Origin: Polytrichum commune
Taxonomy: Eukaryota > Streptophyta > Polytrichopsida > Polytrichales > Polytrichaceae
Direction: 5' to 3'
DNA: 64,000 nucleotides
NCBI GenBank assembly: GCA_950295325.1
Contig: OX485803.1
Location: 22,568,001-22,632,000, forward strand
The position numbers and the translations under genes are program-made. The notes under the pieces were generated by a model. It did no database searches. It was not told the origin of the DNA and saw only the letters and a list, made by a program, of their open reading frames with translations. Positions within the stretch are counted from its first letter, which is position 1. Each line of letters opens with the position of its first letter. Below, piece after piece: positions 21,308 through 33,459 of the stretch.

Positions 21308-24300
21308 CTATGGCACACAAGACGTCATGGAATTTTCAAAGTCTTCCATTGGCACTAAATATCGGGTTGACCACTTTATGTAAGTACCGGTAGGAGCTGG
21401 TGGTGACAAAACATCCTCTACATTGTATATTCCGCTACCTTGCACTATGTGCAACAGTGGAGTCCCTTTCTTGTGCACATACGTTATTTGGACATATTGT
21501 GTGCTCTCGCTTTCCAAGTGCAACAACAAATTGTTGGATTCACGCCCGTTCGCAAGTATGGACTTGGGGTGGTGCAAGGCCACGCCCTCTGCAATTGCTT
21601 TGAAGCCAGTATTTGGGTGCAATACCCAACACGGAGTCCCATATGGCAACCGGTCTTGTATCCAATTCATTAGAATAATGCATCCATGCCAATGCTAATG
21701 GAACATAGGAATTAGAGATTAAAGGGACTAATGGTCATAGGGTTTAGGGGAATGCTTACCCATCCAGGCACTCTCGGTTTGATGTCCAGCATCTTTGTTG
21801 TTGTGCGTTTTCCAACTTTCCCACCATTGTATCCAACCATAGTGGGAGTGGCACCTGGCATTTGGAATTTCCCATACCCATATTGTGTGTCATGTTGTGT
21901 ACCAATTTCAACTTCCATCCTCATTTCGCCCATTGGTGGTGGGCAATTAAGATTGGGCATACCGCTAAATGTTCCAGGGTTTGGTGTTGCAAATGCCCTG
22001 CTTGAGCCACAATTGTTTGCACACGGAGCATCCATTTGCATGCCATAAACTTGACTGGTTGTGGGTTGTTACCATCCAGGTGTCAATATTGTAGCCAGGC
22101 CACTGCCACTAATAGGACGCTCTGCCACTAATTGTTTGTACACTGGCCACATCGTAGACTTGCCCTTCTTCATCTGTGAGGGAGCTACAAAGTACTCTAC
22201 ATCTTTTGGCCTGTTAGGAGCCTCCCCTGCTTGGTTCTCATTTGTCCGTTGCATCCATGTGCCACATACTTGCCGAGCGTTCACATCAACTAATTGGCCA
22301 CCTTTTGCTATCATGCCTCCACCCTGAGTCCCCCCGTATATAGAGAGCAGGTGGTCCCGTAGTTCCGGTGGAGTCGCTGGTAATTTTGTTTCATCAATGT
22401 CATCGGTTTCGTCATGCAGAAGGCATGAATCTAAACAAATTGTTGTGTTGTTGGCCAAATCTCTCATGTGATGAATGGATGTTCCCAATGGCCATGGTGT
22501 TCTCTGCATCTCCACCCGTCCACCAGGTGGGGTATTGTGCCTATCTCCCCCACCATCCCCCACCATCCCCCACAACATTGTGGGCCTCCCCATACATGCT
22601 CCTCTGACTACTTCTAACCGAGTTATGGCATCCATTCCCTATAACCTCATACACTCCTTCCTCTCCCAGTCCTACCTCAACCCCATCGCCTTTGCTTACG
22701 TCAGCATCCCGCTTTCCAACCTTCATCCCCACCCCCCCCCCTCTTCACGGTTTTCGTCCTCATGTGCATTTTCCTTGTGGCCACATGCATGCCAAGGCCC
22801 CTTACCTATTTTGCTTTGCTCCAATTCTTTTATTATTTGCTCCATCTTTGACTCCATTCCCTCCACCTTGCCAACTAAATGGGCCAATAGGTCGAATATT
22901 TTGTTACATGTTCTAGACCCATTCCTCCCTTGCAAGTCTACCTGCCACTCCACGTACAAATTTTTAGAGCCCAAAACCATGGTCATGGGAAAGATATTTT
23001 GAAATGTGGCGTCTAAATGTCACAAGTCCAAAATGACGAAAGTTTAGGGTCTTGCACACCTCCATGTCATCGTCCTCGCGTGTCAAGCTGATATCATTGT
23101 CAGATTCTGCCTCTGATTCGTATGAAGAGTAGTCCTCCCCGTTCTCATCGGTGCATGTTGTCTTCCCTTTACCACCCTGCAACAACATTTAGGATCAACC
23201 AATATCCAACATGTAACAAGCCATATAATAACTCATGCATGAAAACACCCAAAACATCACATGCATATATAACATTTTAGAACTTGCACACTAAGGCATG
23301 CTATAACAAGGGCATACACCCCGCCCATTATTGAAAGTAAATTTTGTTTGTATCAACAAGATGCCCCATATATCTTTCAGATTGTAACCTTCTATATTCC
23401 ATGCATTGTTTGGGGATAATTGCTAGTTTATTGCAGATGGACCGGTGGAGTCAGTCCAATAACTGGTTGAAGTACACGACTTCAGGCGAGTGTGCATCAT
23501 GAGCATGTGGCAAAACAGAAAGATTGCAAAATGGTTTAGGTTGGATTTAGAATTATTACTATCTTGATTGACTATGGCCACAAACTTCCATTGCACTGAT
23601 TCCATGTCCCCGCAGTTCCACTCACCTCCTCCAGTGCAATGACTTCAGACAAATTCTTCTGTCCAAGGCGATGTGGATTCTTTACCTTTGTTCTCGTATC
23701 TTTCATGTTGTCAGTTGTTGCCTTCGCAGCTGTGGTTGGCCACCATTTGATCAACACTTCCCATACTTCACATGGGCAATTTTGTGGCTTCACCAGCTCC
23801 CATGTGTCAGCCCACACATGTTTCCAACTTGCCCTGGAAGATCGCAAGTGCCCTTTCAAGTATTTTTCCACACAGTGTTGCCCCAATTCTGGCACAAAAC
23901 TATATTCTTTTTGTAGGTCTTCGTGGAACCTTTTGACATCCCTTTTGGACTGTTGTGCCCAATTCATGATTGTGAGGTCAAGCACCCTATATGCCACAAC
24001 TTTGACGGCCTGATGCCACCTGAATTTGCCATTTGTTATTATCCCCGCTTCATTTGAGGGAAGTTTGATGACGGGGGTTCCACCGGATGCTAGGGATCGC
24101 CTTAATTCATCTGTGAACACATTGTTGGTTCTCCTAAGCTCTCTTTTCCTTGCATTCTTCCCCTGCTTCGTCAACATGCACAAATTGCTCTGTGATGCAG
24201 CACCTTGTGGAATCCCAGATATGGATTTTGAATTAGATGACGTCACAACACGAGCCTTCTCCCTTGATTTTGGTGGAATGGGGATCCAAGCTGCCATGTA

Positions 24301-24878
24301 CCCTGGTGGAACTTCTTCGCCAGGTGATCGGAATAGAACCGATCCTGATGGTCCGCTACGCTCACGCACAAAGGTGGGAGTTCCAGTGGTTGGGGTGCCA
24401 GTCGACTCCATGCAGTCACCTTCTTGCATCTAGAATGTAAACCCAAAATTGCGTTAAAGTATGAAAGATGAACATCTGTAACAACTGTAACAACTGAGAA
24501 GCAATGAAATAAAAATTTCCTCACCTCAGCATAATATGCCAGACTCCCATTTGGAGCCGCATCTGCCATCGACACCGAGTTGCTCCTACATGGTCGTTTT
24601 CCCTGTCACATTGTTACCAACATTTCAGTGAGCATTGAACAGACATTTCCAAATCCCAAACCCTATGACTCCACCAACGAGTTGTGTGGACTCACCTTTG
24701 ACCTGCCTTGTGTCGCAGGAGATGGGTCTTTGCAATATACAACATTTCTCCTTGCAACATCTAGAGTTCGTTGCATGACAGCGTCCTCAACATGCACAAC
24801 TCTGAAATCTAGATCTAGAAACCACGATGCCGAGATCTCCAATTCCGAGCACGTTGTTGACGCACAGGAGGATGGCAT
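21308..24878 (-). CDS. CACTA TNP1/TNPA-like protein, multi-exon
   Basis: Second protein of the CACTA element; TNPA-type proteins bind subterminal repeats to assist transposition. Exons supported by splice signals and frame: 24878-24696 (ends ...GRSK/GTGAGT), 24602-24525 (26 codons), 24429-23626 (268 codons), 23176-23060 (39 codons, acidic), 22941-22806, then less certain exons around 22760-22070, 22041-21720 and 21690-21308. The third exon ends in KWWPTTAAKATTDNMKDTR...HRLGQK, like the Transposase_24 family. The fifth has a coiled coil (KVEGMESKMEQIIKELEQ). The last, WVLHPNTGFKAIAEGVALHH ... PTGTYIKW, looks like the Transposase_23/TNP1 domain. A poly-G run near 22730 breaks the frame between exons five and six. 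The start at 24878 is the first ATG of the open exon; an upstream exon is possible. Confidence 0.65.
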
Positions 24879-25151
24879 TCTCGGCAGGCTTGCTGGTAAG
24901 GCGGCGTGTGTGTATGGAAACCTACATCCCCTGGTTTTGGATTGAGTTCATTCAATGCCGGATGTGGAATGCATGACATTAGTTGTGGATGGTATATGCC
25001 ACCTGCCGTCTATACATCCATTTGCATACACAACTTCTGCAACGGGGTTCTATCTGTGGATGAGATTAGTGTCAACTAGGATAGTTTGTCCGGTTTAGGA
25101 TCTCACCGCTCTTGCCCCTACATCCAAATTAGTGGATAGAGACATCCTCAA
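24879..25151. promoter_or_regulatory. Divergent promoter region within the CACTA element
   Basis: A 273 bp gap between the oppositely transcribed TNP1-like gene and the F-box-like ORF. CCGGATGTGG/CCACCTGCCG words occur, but there is no clear TATA box. The function is inferred from position. Confidence 0.3.
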
Positions 25152-25694
25152 TTGCATGGATGTGCGCTCCAATTTGTCTTCTCTCCCATCGAGCGCATCA
25201 GTGCGGCGGATCCAGAGTACTCTCGCCGCTACCTCCTCCGAAGAAACGTACAGACATGCAAGAAATTGATGGATACTCTCCATGCCTTCTTGTCCCATTT
25301 ATGGGAAACCATCATTCTTTTCGCAAATATGTTGCAGGGTATTGCATCAAATTGCAAGCGCGGTAAATGTGCCAAGCCTGTCGGAGAGGAAAACTGCTTG
25401 ATACCAGGTTTGCCTAATTTGTTGGTGTTGCGTAGCATAATCCCCAAGGTCGTTGACGAGGAATGGTCTGATGCAATGTACGAGGTCATGAATGACCTCA
25501 GGTCTGTGAACAAGATTTGGATGCACGTCATGGACAATGACGAGGGCTGGATAAGTTGGAGATGTGCACGAGCCGATGAGGTCGCAAGTCGTCGCGAGAT
25601 TGAGCAATGGTCTCGGCAGATGAAGTGGATGAGAGTTGCGGAAGAAGATAGTGATTGTCCTTATTGGGATTCATCAGATCTGGATGAATTTTGA
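25152..25694 (+). CDS. F-box-like ORF inside the CACTA element
   Basis: 180 residues in one frame. Residues about 83-125 read LIPGLPNLLVLRSIIPKVV ... LRSVNKIWMHVM, which follows the F-box spacing (LP..L....I...v ... L..V.K.W). The C-terminal part is acidic and charged (VASRREIEQWSRQMKWM, ending DSSDLDEF). F-box proteins recruit substrates to SCF ubiquitin ligases. This is not a standard CACTA gene, so it may be a captured host gene. A stretch near 25260-25340 contains splice-like signals, so the real N-terminus may differ. It lies 199 bp upstream of the transposase start. The F-box reading is from pattern alone. Confidence 0.45.
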   Translation: MHGCALQFVFSPIERISAADPEYSRRYLLRRNVQTCKKLMDTLHAFLSHLWETIILFANMLQGIASNCKRGKCAKPVGEENCLIPGLPNLLVLRSIIPKVVDEEWSDAMYEVMNDLRSVNKIWMHVMDNDEGWISWRCARADEVASRREIEQWSRQMKWMRVAEEDSDCPYWDSSDLDEF

Positions 25695-25893
25695 AATACG
25701 TTGGTTGTTTGTATGCCACATTGTTGCTTGGTTATCGCTAAGTATGTCAAGTGGTTGTCGGACTTTTGCACGCATTAATAAATATTTTTTATGTATGTGG
25801 GTGCATTGATGAGTACGTGTATATCAAGTTTTCACGGCAGGCTATTTGAAATAGGGTCGTCAGGCTCTTCAAAATTGTGGATGTTGTGTAGCA

Positions 25894-28800
25894 ATGAAGT
25901 CGCAAACTCTGCCACTGAACCACCCAGAGAGGATGAAGTCGTGTGACCGCAAGCTTTTCTGTAGGGACGAAATTCGAGCCCACAAGAATGGTTGGAAACG
26001 CTACAATTGCCCTTGCCGCTTGTGCATATACGCCAGGCCCCTCATGCGCTCTGTTATAGCTTCACATCTACAGTATGGAAGGCGACCAAAGCTCCGGGGC
26101 AGTGTCAAGGTTTGTACATATATCAATACATGCACTTGTAGCTACTGCCACCTACTGTTGGCAAGACATTATCGGCCCTAATTGGTTTCTTGCCGCTTCA
26201 CCAATGTTCAGGATGACATTTTGGACGAGTCAGATGTGGAATGGGACAATGATATTGAGTTGCGGTTTGGGAGGAGGGCCATCCATGCTTTACAACAACC
26301 CCCACCACCAATGGATGTTGATTTCAGACCTGCAACAATTGTGGAGGATATAATGACTGTTGTTGAGGCATTGCACGAAGAGGCTATGGTTAATCTAGAG
26401 GTTGAGGGAGAAGGCGGGGATAATGCTGATGAAGAAGCGAGCGGCTTGTACCGTTCTGCCAATTCAAATGTGGGGGGGGGCTGACAATACCGCTGACGAG
26501 GACCCTTTCGATAGGGGAGAAGAAGATGACAATTACATGACATGTGAGGAGGAGGAGGAGGATGGGGAGGATTGCAGCGATAGTGAGGGGGGCAACGATG
26601 AGGAGTGCACTGACCCACTCTTGTCACGAGTGTATGAGGCTTCAAAGGTTCCTCTATTTGTTGGCTCACTAGTGTCGATGCTATCAGCCACTATTATTAT
26701 CATGAATTGCAGCAGAGTACATGGAGTCCCTAATGCATATATAAACGAACTTCTACATGTATTGTCACATGTCATACTGCCCCAGCCGAATTCTCTACCC
26801 AACTCAGAGGCAGCAGCTTCGAGTATGTTGAAAAAACTAGGCCTAGGGTATGAAATTATTCATTGTTGTGCAAATGGTAGTGTACTGTTTAGAGGCCTAA
26901 ACAAAGAAGCCAGCGAGTGTCCAAGCTGCCATAAACCCAGGTTCCGCTTACATGGGAAATCCAAGGTGCCTTGGAAAGTGCTTCGCCATTTTCCCCTAAT
27001 TCCCCGCCTAAAGCAAATGTTTGCAACACCTACCTTGTCATCATTGATGACCTGGCACAAATCCAACATGTCACACGATGGTAAAATGAGAGGCCCCATT
27101 GACAGTCCCCAGTGGGAACATGTAACAAACAAATTAAGTGATTTTGCAAGAGAAGCCAGGAGCTTAAGATTAGGTCTATGCGCAGACGGAGTAAATCCTT
27201 TTGCCCAAAGGAGGTCAACCTATAGCGTGTGGCCAATTTGTGTTTTCAATTACAACATACCTCCATGGTTAACAACCAAAAAATTCTTTGTAATGATGAC
27301 ATTGTTAATTCCTAGTCCGGAGTCAGTCACGTCCGATAACATCGACATGTTTTTAGCACCTATGGTAGAGGAGCTACAAACTCTATGGACGGTTGGAGTG
27401 AGATGTTGGGATGCGTTTAGAGAAGTAGTCTTTACATTGAGGACAATGATATTGTGGTGTATTGGCGACTTTCCTGCCTACGCAATGATGGCGGGGGTCA
27501 CTAACAAGGGTTATGCGGCATGTCCTATATGTGGACCAAGCACCCTAGCGCGATACTCTCATTCTCTAAGGAAACTAGTGTATGGGGGAGACCATAGGAG
27601 GTGGCTCCCTATGGGCCATGCATGGCGATCCGACATTGCATCATTTCCAAAAGGAGTCGAGGTTAGAGGGCCTCCAGACAATATGACGGGCATGAAGCAC
27701 TTAAGGTGGGCGGCAATGAGGGACGAGTTTTTAAGGAATGGAGGGACCAGTTCAGGCAAAAGGGATCCATCGGTTGCTTCAGGGGTGAAGTGTGTGCCGT
27801 CATTGTTCCTCTTACCATATTGGAAGGCAATATTCCTACTTTTATTTATATATGTTCATTGATATAAGGGTGAGACCTTTGAAAGGAATATGTATTAAAG
27901 GACGTGGCATGGATGTGGGACATGTGTAGGACCTACATGTGAGACATGTAATTGATGTGATGCATGTAGAGAAAAATGAGGCGGAGACTATTTTGAAGTT
28001 TTTGTTTGGGGGGAAAGATGATTTGCCATGTAGAAGGGACATGGAGGAAGCTAATTGCATGCCCGACTTGTGGTTGCGACAAAAAGGGGCTGAAGGGAAT
28101 TATTTCAAACCATCATCGCCATATGCCTTCACCTCTATGGAGAAGGACCAGTTCATGACAAAGGTTGCTACCATAAAGACACCAATTGGATATGGGGCCA
28201 GCTTTGGTAAGCAGAAAGAGAAAGACACTTTGATGGGATTAAAATCCCATGACTACCACTGCATGATACAACAAATAATTCATGTATGTGTAAGGGGAAA
28301 TATCCCACCTGTCCAACAAACTGCTCTTATCAGAATAAGGAAGGTATTTACCCGTATTTGTGCAAAAGTACAGGTGGAAGGAGATTTAGAGAACCTGCAA
28401 CAATATGTCGTGGAAACCTTGTGCATCCTAGAAGTTTGCTTCCCACCCGCATTGTTTGACATAATGGCACACTTGGTAGTGCACTTAGTGCCAGAGATAG
28501 CATTGTGTGGACCCGTGACTGGGCGATGGAGCTATCCTTTAGAACGATACCTTGCAGTTTTAAAAGGCTTTGTTAGGTTTTACATGGCTAATGGTTATAT
28601 GTGGATGGAAGCTCTTGGGTTTTGTACAGAATATTTGGGGACCCACACACATATGAACAGGAGGGTGTGGGAAAGTGAGGAGGACCTGAAAGTGAGCAGG
28701 GAGGTGGTGGAAGGGGCAGCTAGGCACAAAATACTCTCAGCAACCGATGTGTCAAAAATTCACGAGTACGTGGTGGGACACTCTAGCGCAATGCTCACTT

Positions 28801-29782
28801 TACGAAGGTAGGAAACAACAACTAGCACTTTCAATGTATTTGGATGCCTTAAATCACTCATGTGTGAACTCTAACATGGCCTAGGGTACATTGTATGGCA
28901 GGCAACATGCCGACGAGTTGAAGATACTAGTGGAACTGTACGGCGAGGAGGAAGCAGAATGGGCGTACCCTCCATTCCCGGAATGGTTGAGAAGAACAAT
29001 CAAAATGAAGATAAGCATGGGTGAGGAGGTGAATGGGGAGTTGATGGCTTTGAGCCAAGAGCCTTCCAGAAGGGCAAGGACCTTTTACTGCGATGTGGGC
29101 TTACGGCAACCACTATAGGGCAATTCCACAGGGGGGTATGGCAACACACTTAACCAACGACACGGGTATTGCTTGCATAGGAGGTGTGGACCGCAACGTG
29201 GGAGTGGCAGAGCAAAGTATATTAATGGCAAATCTAGAAAGAGTTGGGACTTTGAGGGAAATAATAGTTGTTAATTATTCATCTAAACCAAAAGCCATCA
29301 TGATCGGGAATTGGATCAAGGAGTTGAACGTGACTCGGGATGCACATGGGTTATGGATGGCCCAGATGGACTCAGGAGAAGAACATGACATTTCACCATA
29401 TGTATTGCCTGGGCAGGTGTCACAGGTGTGTGGACTCTCTCCAAGAATATCCATTTCCGTGCAAGCCTGGGCAATTTGAGTTGCAACAGTAACAGGGTTT
29501 TCTTAGGCTAAAGGATTGTGGTTGTTGCAGGTTTTTTTTGTGGAGGAATTTGGTGATTTGTTATGGAGTGTTGTATTGCAGAAGGATGCACGCGGGCGAC
29601 GGATAATAGTTGAGACTTCAGACCCACTGATAGGCCTGGAGGACTCTGAAATTGAACGAAGTGTATTGAATAGCCACGATTGCACCCGTTGTCGTGTGAA
29701 TGACATGGGCAATGAGGATGGGGAGGAGGTTGAGAAAGCGTTGGTGGATGCTTTGCCACATATACCAAGAACACAACATTAA
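25894..29782 (+). pseudogene. CACTA TNP2/TNPD transposase, multi-exon, two frameshifts
   Basis: Catalyses excision and insertion of the element. Exon 1 (25894-26109) holds the Transpos_assoc motif KRYNCPCRLC...SHLQYG. The intron 26110-26211 (GTTTGT...TTCAG) removes a stop. Exon 2 (26212-27826) carries an acidic tract and then the Transposase_21 core: RLGLCADGVNPF, YSVWPI, WCIGDFPAYAMMAG, CPICG, ending LPYW. Intron 27827-27929 would use a GC donor and TAG acceptor. The next exon opens DLHVRHVIDVMHVEKNE, followed by the DUF4218 region (GLKSHDYHCMIQQ ... DIMAHLVVHLVPEI). Exons at 28885-29425 and 29531-29782 cover the DUF4216 region (VFFVEEFGDLLWSVV). Defects: an extra base at the G9 run 26472-26480 and a frame change near 29090; the junction at 28807/28885 is also off by one base. 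Domain order is complete, so inactivation looks recent. Confidence 0.8.
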
Positions 29783-31699
29783 AGAGTAGGAGTTTATCGA
29801 TTGGATAAATAGATTCGTGGATAGAGAAGCATACTACTATTGGGTGCACCAATTATTACCTTATGTATCACTCAAAATTCAATGTACCCCAAATGTTTAT
29901 ATGAATACATAGTCCAAAGAAAATTATATACCTCCTATAGTGTTACAAGATGGAAGCACGATATCTTCATACGCAATTGTATTTTTCATGGAAGAAACTA
30001 GTAGGGTTTTTATTTCACAAAAATTCTTGAATTCCAATCATTTTATTTGTTTTGTTATGTCCTTGTTTATGAGGCAAGGTTGATAATTATGCCCAAAAAT
30101 ACTCATTTAATTCCATTAAGGGTTCCTTATATGACTAAATATGTTTGTATTATTTGTATTATTTTTTCTCATAATATAGGTTCATCAATGCTGGAAAAAA
30201 ATGACGTCAATTTAATGACGGCTCTGTAAGTTGACTATGTTATGTTTAATGAAGTAAGCTTGATAACATTTCCAAGATCCACCCTTTCACCAAGAGTTAC
30301 ACAAGGAGGAGGCGAATTACCATGTGGCTGGATATATAGCAAGCTCCAAAGCAAACCTATCAATGATTATTTTATAATGGCAGAAACCCCAAAGTGCGGG
30401 GCCTCTGCAGACACTTATTATACATATATATATGGTCACTAAAGAAAATATCTATATATAAGGGCTTGATAAATGGGTAAATGGTCTAAAATGGTAAATA
30501 CCTAGGTATGGGAGTGTCAGGATACATTATTCATAGGTGACCTAGTTGACATGAGTGAAATGAAGGCTTGTAAGGACCCAATCTACAAGGAGACACCCAA
30601 ATGACACATCTAGTCTGAGCCACCCCACATTTGTGTCAGTTGGCCCAATTTGAATTGTGAAAACAACCCCTCATCTGTACTAGTGAAAAACACAGCGCTC
30701 ATTGCATATGAGAGTGCACACTCCGATCTCTCTAATACCATGCCCATGGCAACCAAAGTGCACGTGATATTAAGGAGGTTTGTAGTGTTACCAGAGAATG
30801 AGTGTAACATGTGGCATCATCATGGAATATCACAAAGTCAACATTGCAAGAAATGACAATGATGCCAATTGTGAGCCTCAAACCTCCCCCCTTCTTGCAT
30901 CGTAGTCCGGGGGGAAATCATCACCTCACATGAATCTGTCTCACCACTCCCTACCCTAGATTTAACATGCGGCACACTAATAGACCCAATGGCCCGGGCA
31001 ATTTCCACTCTTTTTATTTCACTTGAGGGCAAGGTGTCCTAGCATTAAAAAATGCTTCCTTCACCACCACTTTTTACATCCAATTGTTAATTTAAATCCA
31101 AGCCCTACATGCTACCCGACATCCTACTCTACTGTTGGGTCCAGTACCCTTACCCTACAAACACCGAGTTTACTCCTAATTATGCACTGCCCTTATGGTT
31201 GGACCGGTCCCATGTTTCGGGATTCGGACGTTCCCTGCTTAGCCTGAGAGCCTTGGCTCGTGCTGGATCCACCTTAGCTCTAGTTCGGGGGAGGCAGCTA
31301 CCTCCTCTACCTCCCAGCACCAATATTAATTCAATCCCATCCCCCTCGTCGCCTCCACAGGTGGCCACACCACACCAAACCACAGCCTTCCTTCAATCCT
31401 TCGCTGCTGCAACCACCGGCCTGCATCCATCTCCCGCTTCCCACACCCATCCATTCGCACCCTCGCCATGCACTTGGATTTGTATCGATTAAGGCCTCCT
31501 GCTGCCACTGAACAACCCCGCTTCAGTCACTAGGCAGCCATCGCTGCCATGCCTCATCTACCTCTTGTCCCTCCCTAATTCGACAGCTTGTGAATGCATG
31601 CATGCTTAAGGATTCTCAGCCTGATTAGCACCATGGGCACTGCAATGCGGCGGCCCGATTAGGTCGGCCCCCTTCAAATCACGCTTATGCAGCCGGTGT
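29783..31699. other. No gene seen; repeat fragment
   Basis: AT-rich to 31.0 kb, then mixed. 30745-30860 is a dispersed repeat (see 44895-45165). The proline-rich frame at 31109-31492 has no family resemblance and I do not call it. Confidence 0.5.
30745..30860. repeat. Dispersed repeat fragment, family of 44895-45165
   Basis: Shares AAAGTGCA.GTGATATTAAGGAGGT and GGAATA.CACAAAGTC.ACATTGCAA with 44895-45005. A third member covers the other half of the unit at 35265-35440. Confidence 0.75.
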
Positions 31700-32550
31700 G
31701 TCGCGCACCTCTCCATGAGGAGTGCCCGAAACACCATGGGCACAAGGGGGACCCCGGAGTGACACCCGGGACTTGTGGCGCCGTTGGTGAGAGGGCCCAA
31801 GTGATCCTAGTGTGGGTGAGGGCCCCGAGCGTTGGGAACGCCTCTCACCCACGGAGACTAGGAGGCACAAGGGTAAGGCCATGAGCTATGCGTAGCTCAT
31901 GGCGTGGTGATTCTAGAATGCTCAAGATCACCTCAAGCGGAGGTGTGAGCTAGGAGTTATGGCCATTTGAATGGGGCGCTGTCCCGGGACAGCGCCCTGG
32001 TACAGCAATGCCTGGGAGTGATTCCCGGGACTGCCAAGGTTCAAACAGGCATAACTTCCTCAAGACTTGCCTGAATGGGGCAAGTGAGGAGTCCATCGGC
32101 ATCTACGTGACGCGTAGATGAAGATGAAGTGGTTGGTTGTTATGATCAGACATCATACAAGGAAGTTATGATGGTCTGAAGCTGCTGGGGGGGTTCTAGG
32201 CCCAGCAGCTAAAGGAAAATGTCCACTTGGCCCCAACTCTTGGTAGAGAGACAAGAGGTTGGTTGACGGCGGGGTAAGGGCCCCGCGTAAAGTCCTAGAG
32301 GCTTATATGGGTGAGGTGGTGTGGCCTCACCCACCCGAGGCCGAACGGCACGGCCTCCATGGGCTTTGGCCCATTGTGAGGCCATAGTTGCCTAGTATGG
32401 TTCGGGTTGTTGTAGCGTTGCTCCGGCAATGCGATGATCAACATAGGATTGGACTTCCATGGATGGAAGTCCACATCGAAGAAACGGGTTACCGATTAAG
32501 GGGTGAGTCCCGATAGCAAAGTAGGAGGGTTGGTTCCCTCCTATGAGCTA
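31700..32550. other. Hairpin-dense region
   Basis: At least twelve short inverted repeats occur one after another in 850 bp. Perfect stems include: 31812-31820/31844-31852 (9 bp) enclosing GCGTT/AACGC; 31878-31888/31893-31903 (11 bp, loop TGCG); a 24 bp palindrome 31974-31997; 32065-32071/32079-32085; 32100-32107/32113-32120; 32180-32189/32201-32210 (10 bp); 32269-32274/32281-32286; 32308-32316/32325-32333 (9 bp); 32337-32342/32352-32357; 32451-32459/32464-32472 (9 bp); 32522-32529/32536-32543 (8 bp). Near-perfect ones lie at 32146-32179 and 32233-32262. The region is GC-richer than its surroundings and has no long open frame. Strand is undetermined because hairpins are symmetric. It looks selected for RNA or DNA structure, or made by repeated palindrome formation. 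Confidence 0.75.
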
Positions 32551-33202
32551 TATGGTCCAGGGTAGGAGGAGCTAACCATTGGCATGGCGATATGTGAAGG
32601 GTTAGCGCTCGTAACCTTTGCTAGAAAGGAAAATTGGCAAAAATTGCTAAGGGGGCTAGCAAGGGTTGCGACTTGTGTCACACAACCCATCCAGCCAAAA
32701 TGTGCAGAGAAATCACATTCATTGTTGAGTATGGTCGCACCTCAGTCCTCCAAATCGCATCTCAACCGGATTGAGGCATCAGCTAGCTTTGTGGTTTCGA
32801 GGGCTAAGCCTTCCTCAAAATTCTCATGTCTAGTGTTCTGTGAGCCCAAAATGGTGCCCACATGTGTTCTTAACCCTTCGAAACCATTAGAAGTTATGTT
32901 TTGATGTTTTATAATTATTCACAAAAATATAAAAAGAATGAAGTTTGAATGAAGTTATGTTTAGGCCTTAGGCTTGTGTGGAGTGGTTGATTAGAAGTTT
33001 AGCGGAATGAAGAAAATTCCTTAGTTAGGTGAGCGTAGTGTATGGTGAACCAAGGGTAGCTCCTTGATTTAAATGTTTGAATTAGGACCTAAGTTGTTGG
33101 TTTAAGAGTTGAAGGCTTAGAGGATAGGATGAGAGCCTACAAAGTAGGAAATGATCACAAGGGCTTATCTTGAGCCTTGGGGGTGCTCACCTCCTCAACT
33201 CA

Positions 33203-33210
33203 CTATATAA
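33203..33210 (+). promoter_or_regulatory. TATA box with pyrimidine-rich leader
   Basis: CTATATAAACC is followed 20-50 bp later by a pyrimidine-rich stretch (TTTTTTCCTCTCTCATC), the usual look of a plant core promoter and 5' leader. It points toward the 32 bp repeat array, so the array could be transcribed. Confidence 0.5.
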
Positions 33211-33459
33211 ACCCTCATTTTTTCCTCTCTCATCATCTTTCCTTCGTGCTCCGTTGGCACCCCATGTATTATAAGTATGGGTGTGTAAGGAGTAAGATAG
33301 GTGCACATGTGTGTGCAAGACTTTAAGGTGAAAAGCCAAGACCAATTAGTCTTGAAATTAGTTTTACATTCTTTAGATGTCGCATTTTGACTTAAGGCAT
33401 TTAGAGACAAGTGTTTAGTTCATAGTGGTTAATTTATAGTATTTAGAATTATAGTAGTT

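Larger units (their letters stand above)
21308..29782. mobile_element. CACTA (En/Spm) transposon, coding core
   Basis: Two divergent multi-exon genes typical of CACTA elements lie head to head: a TNP1-like gene (minus, 21308-24878) and a TNP2-like transposase (plus, 25894-29782), with an extra F-box-like ORF between them. The ends (CACTA...TAGTG, 3 bp target duplication) could not be located; TAGTG at 29941-29945 is one candidate right end with no matched left end, so the limits given are those of the genes only. Confidence 0.8.

Noticed and set aside
24026-24433. Plus-strand frame of 135 residues opposite the TNP1-like exon
   Set aside because: Antisense shadow of an exon with family motifs on the minus strand.
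26533-26802. Minus-strand Ser-rich frame
   Set aside because: Complement of the acidic tract of the CACTA transposase.
31109-31492. Proline-rich 127-residue frame
   Set aside because: Low-complexity composition, no conserved motif and no splice or promoter support.
31700-32550. Hammerhead ribozyme (retrozyme) explanation for the hairpin-rich region
   Set aside because: I looked for CTGATGA with a following GAAA core on both strands and did not find it.
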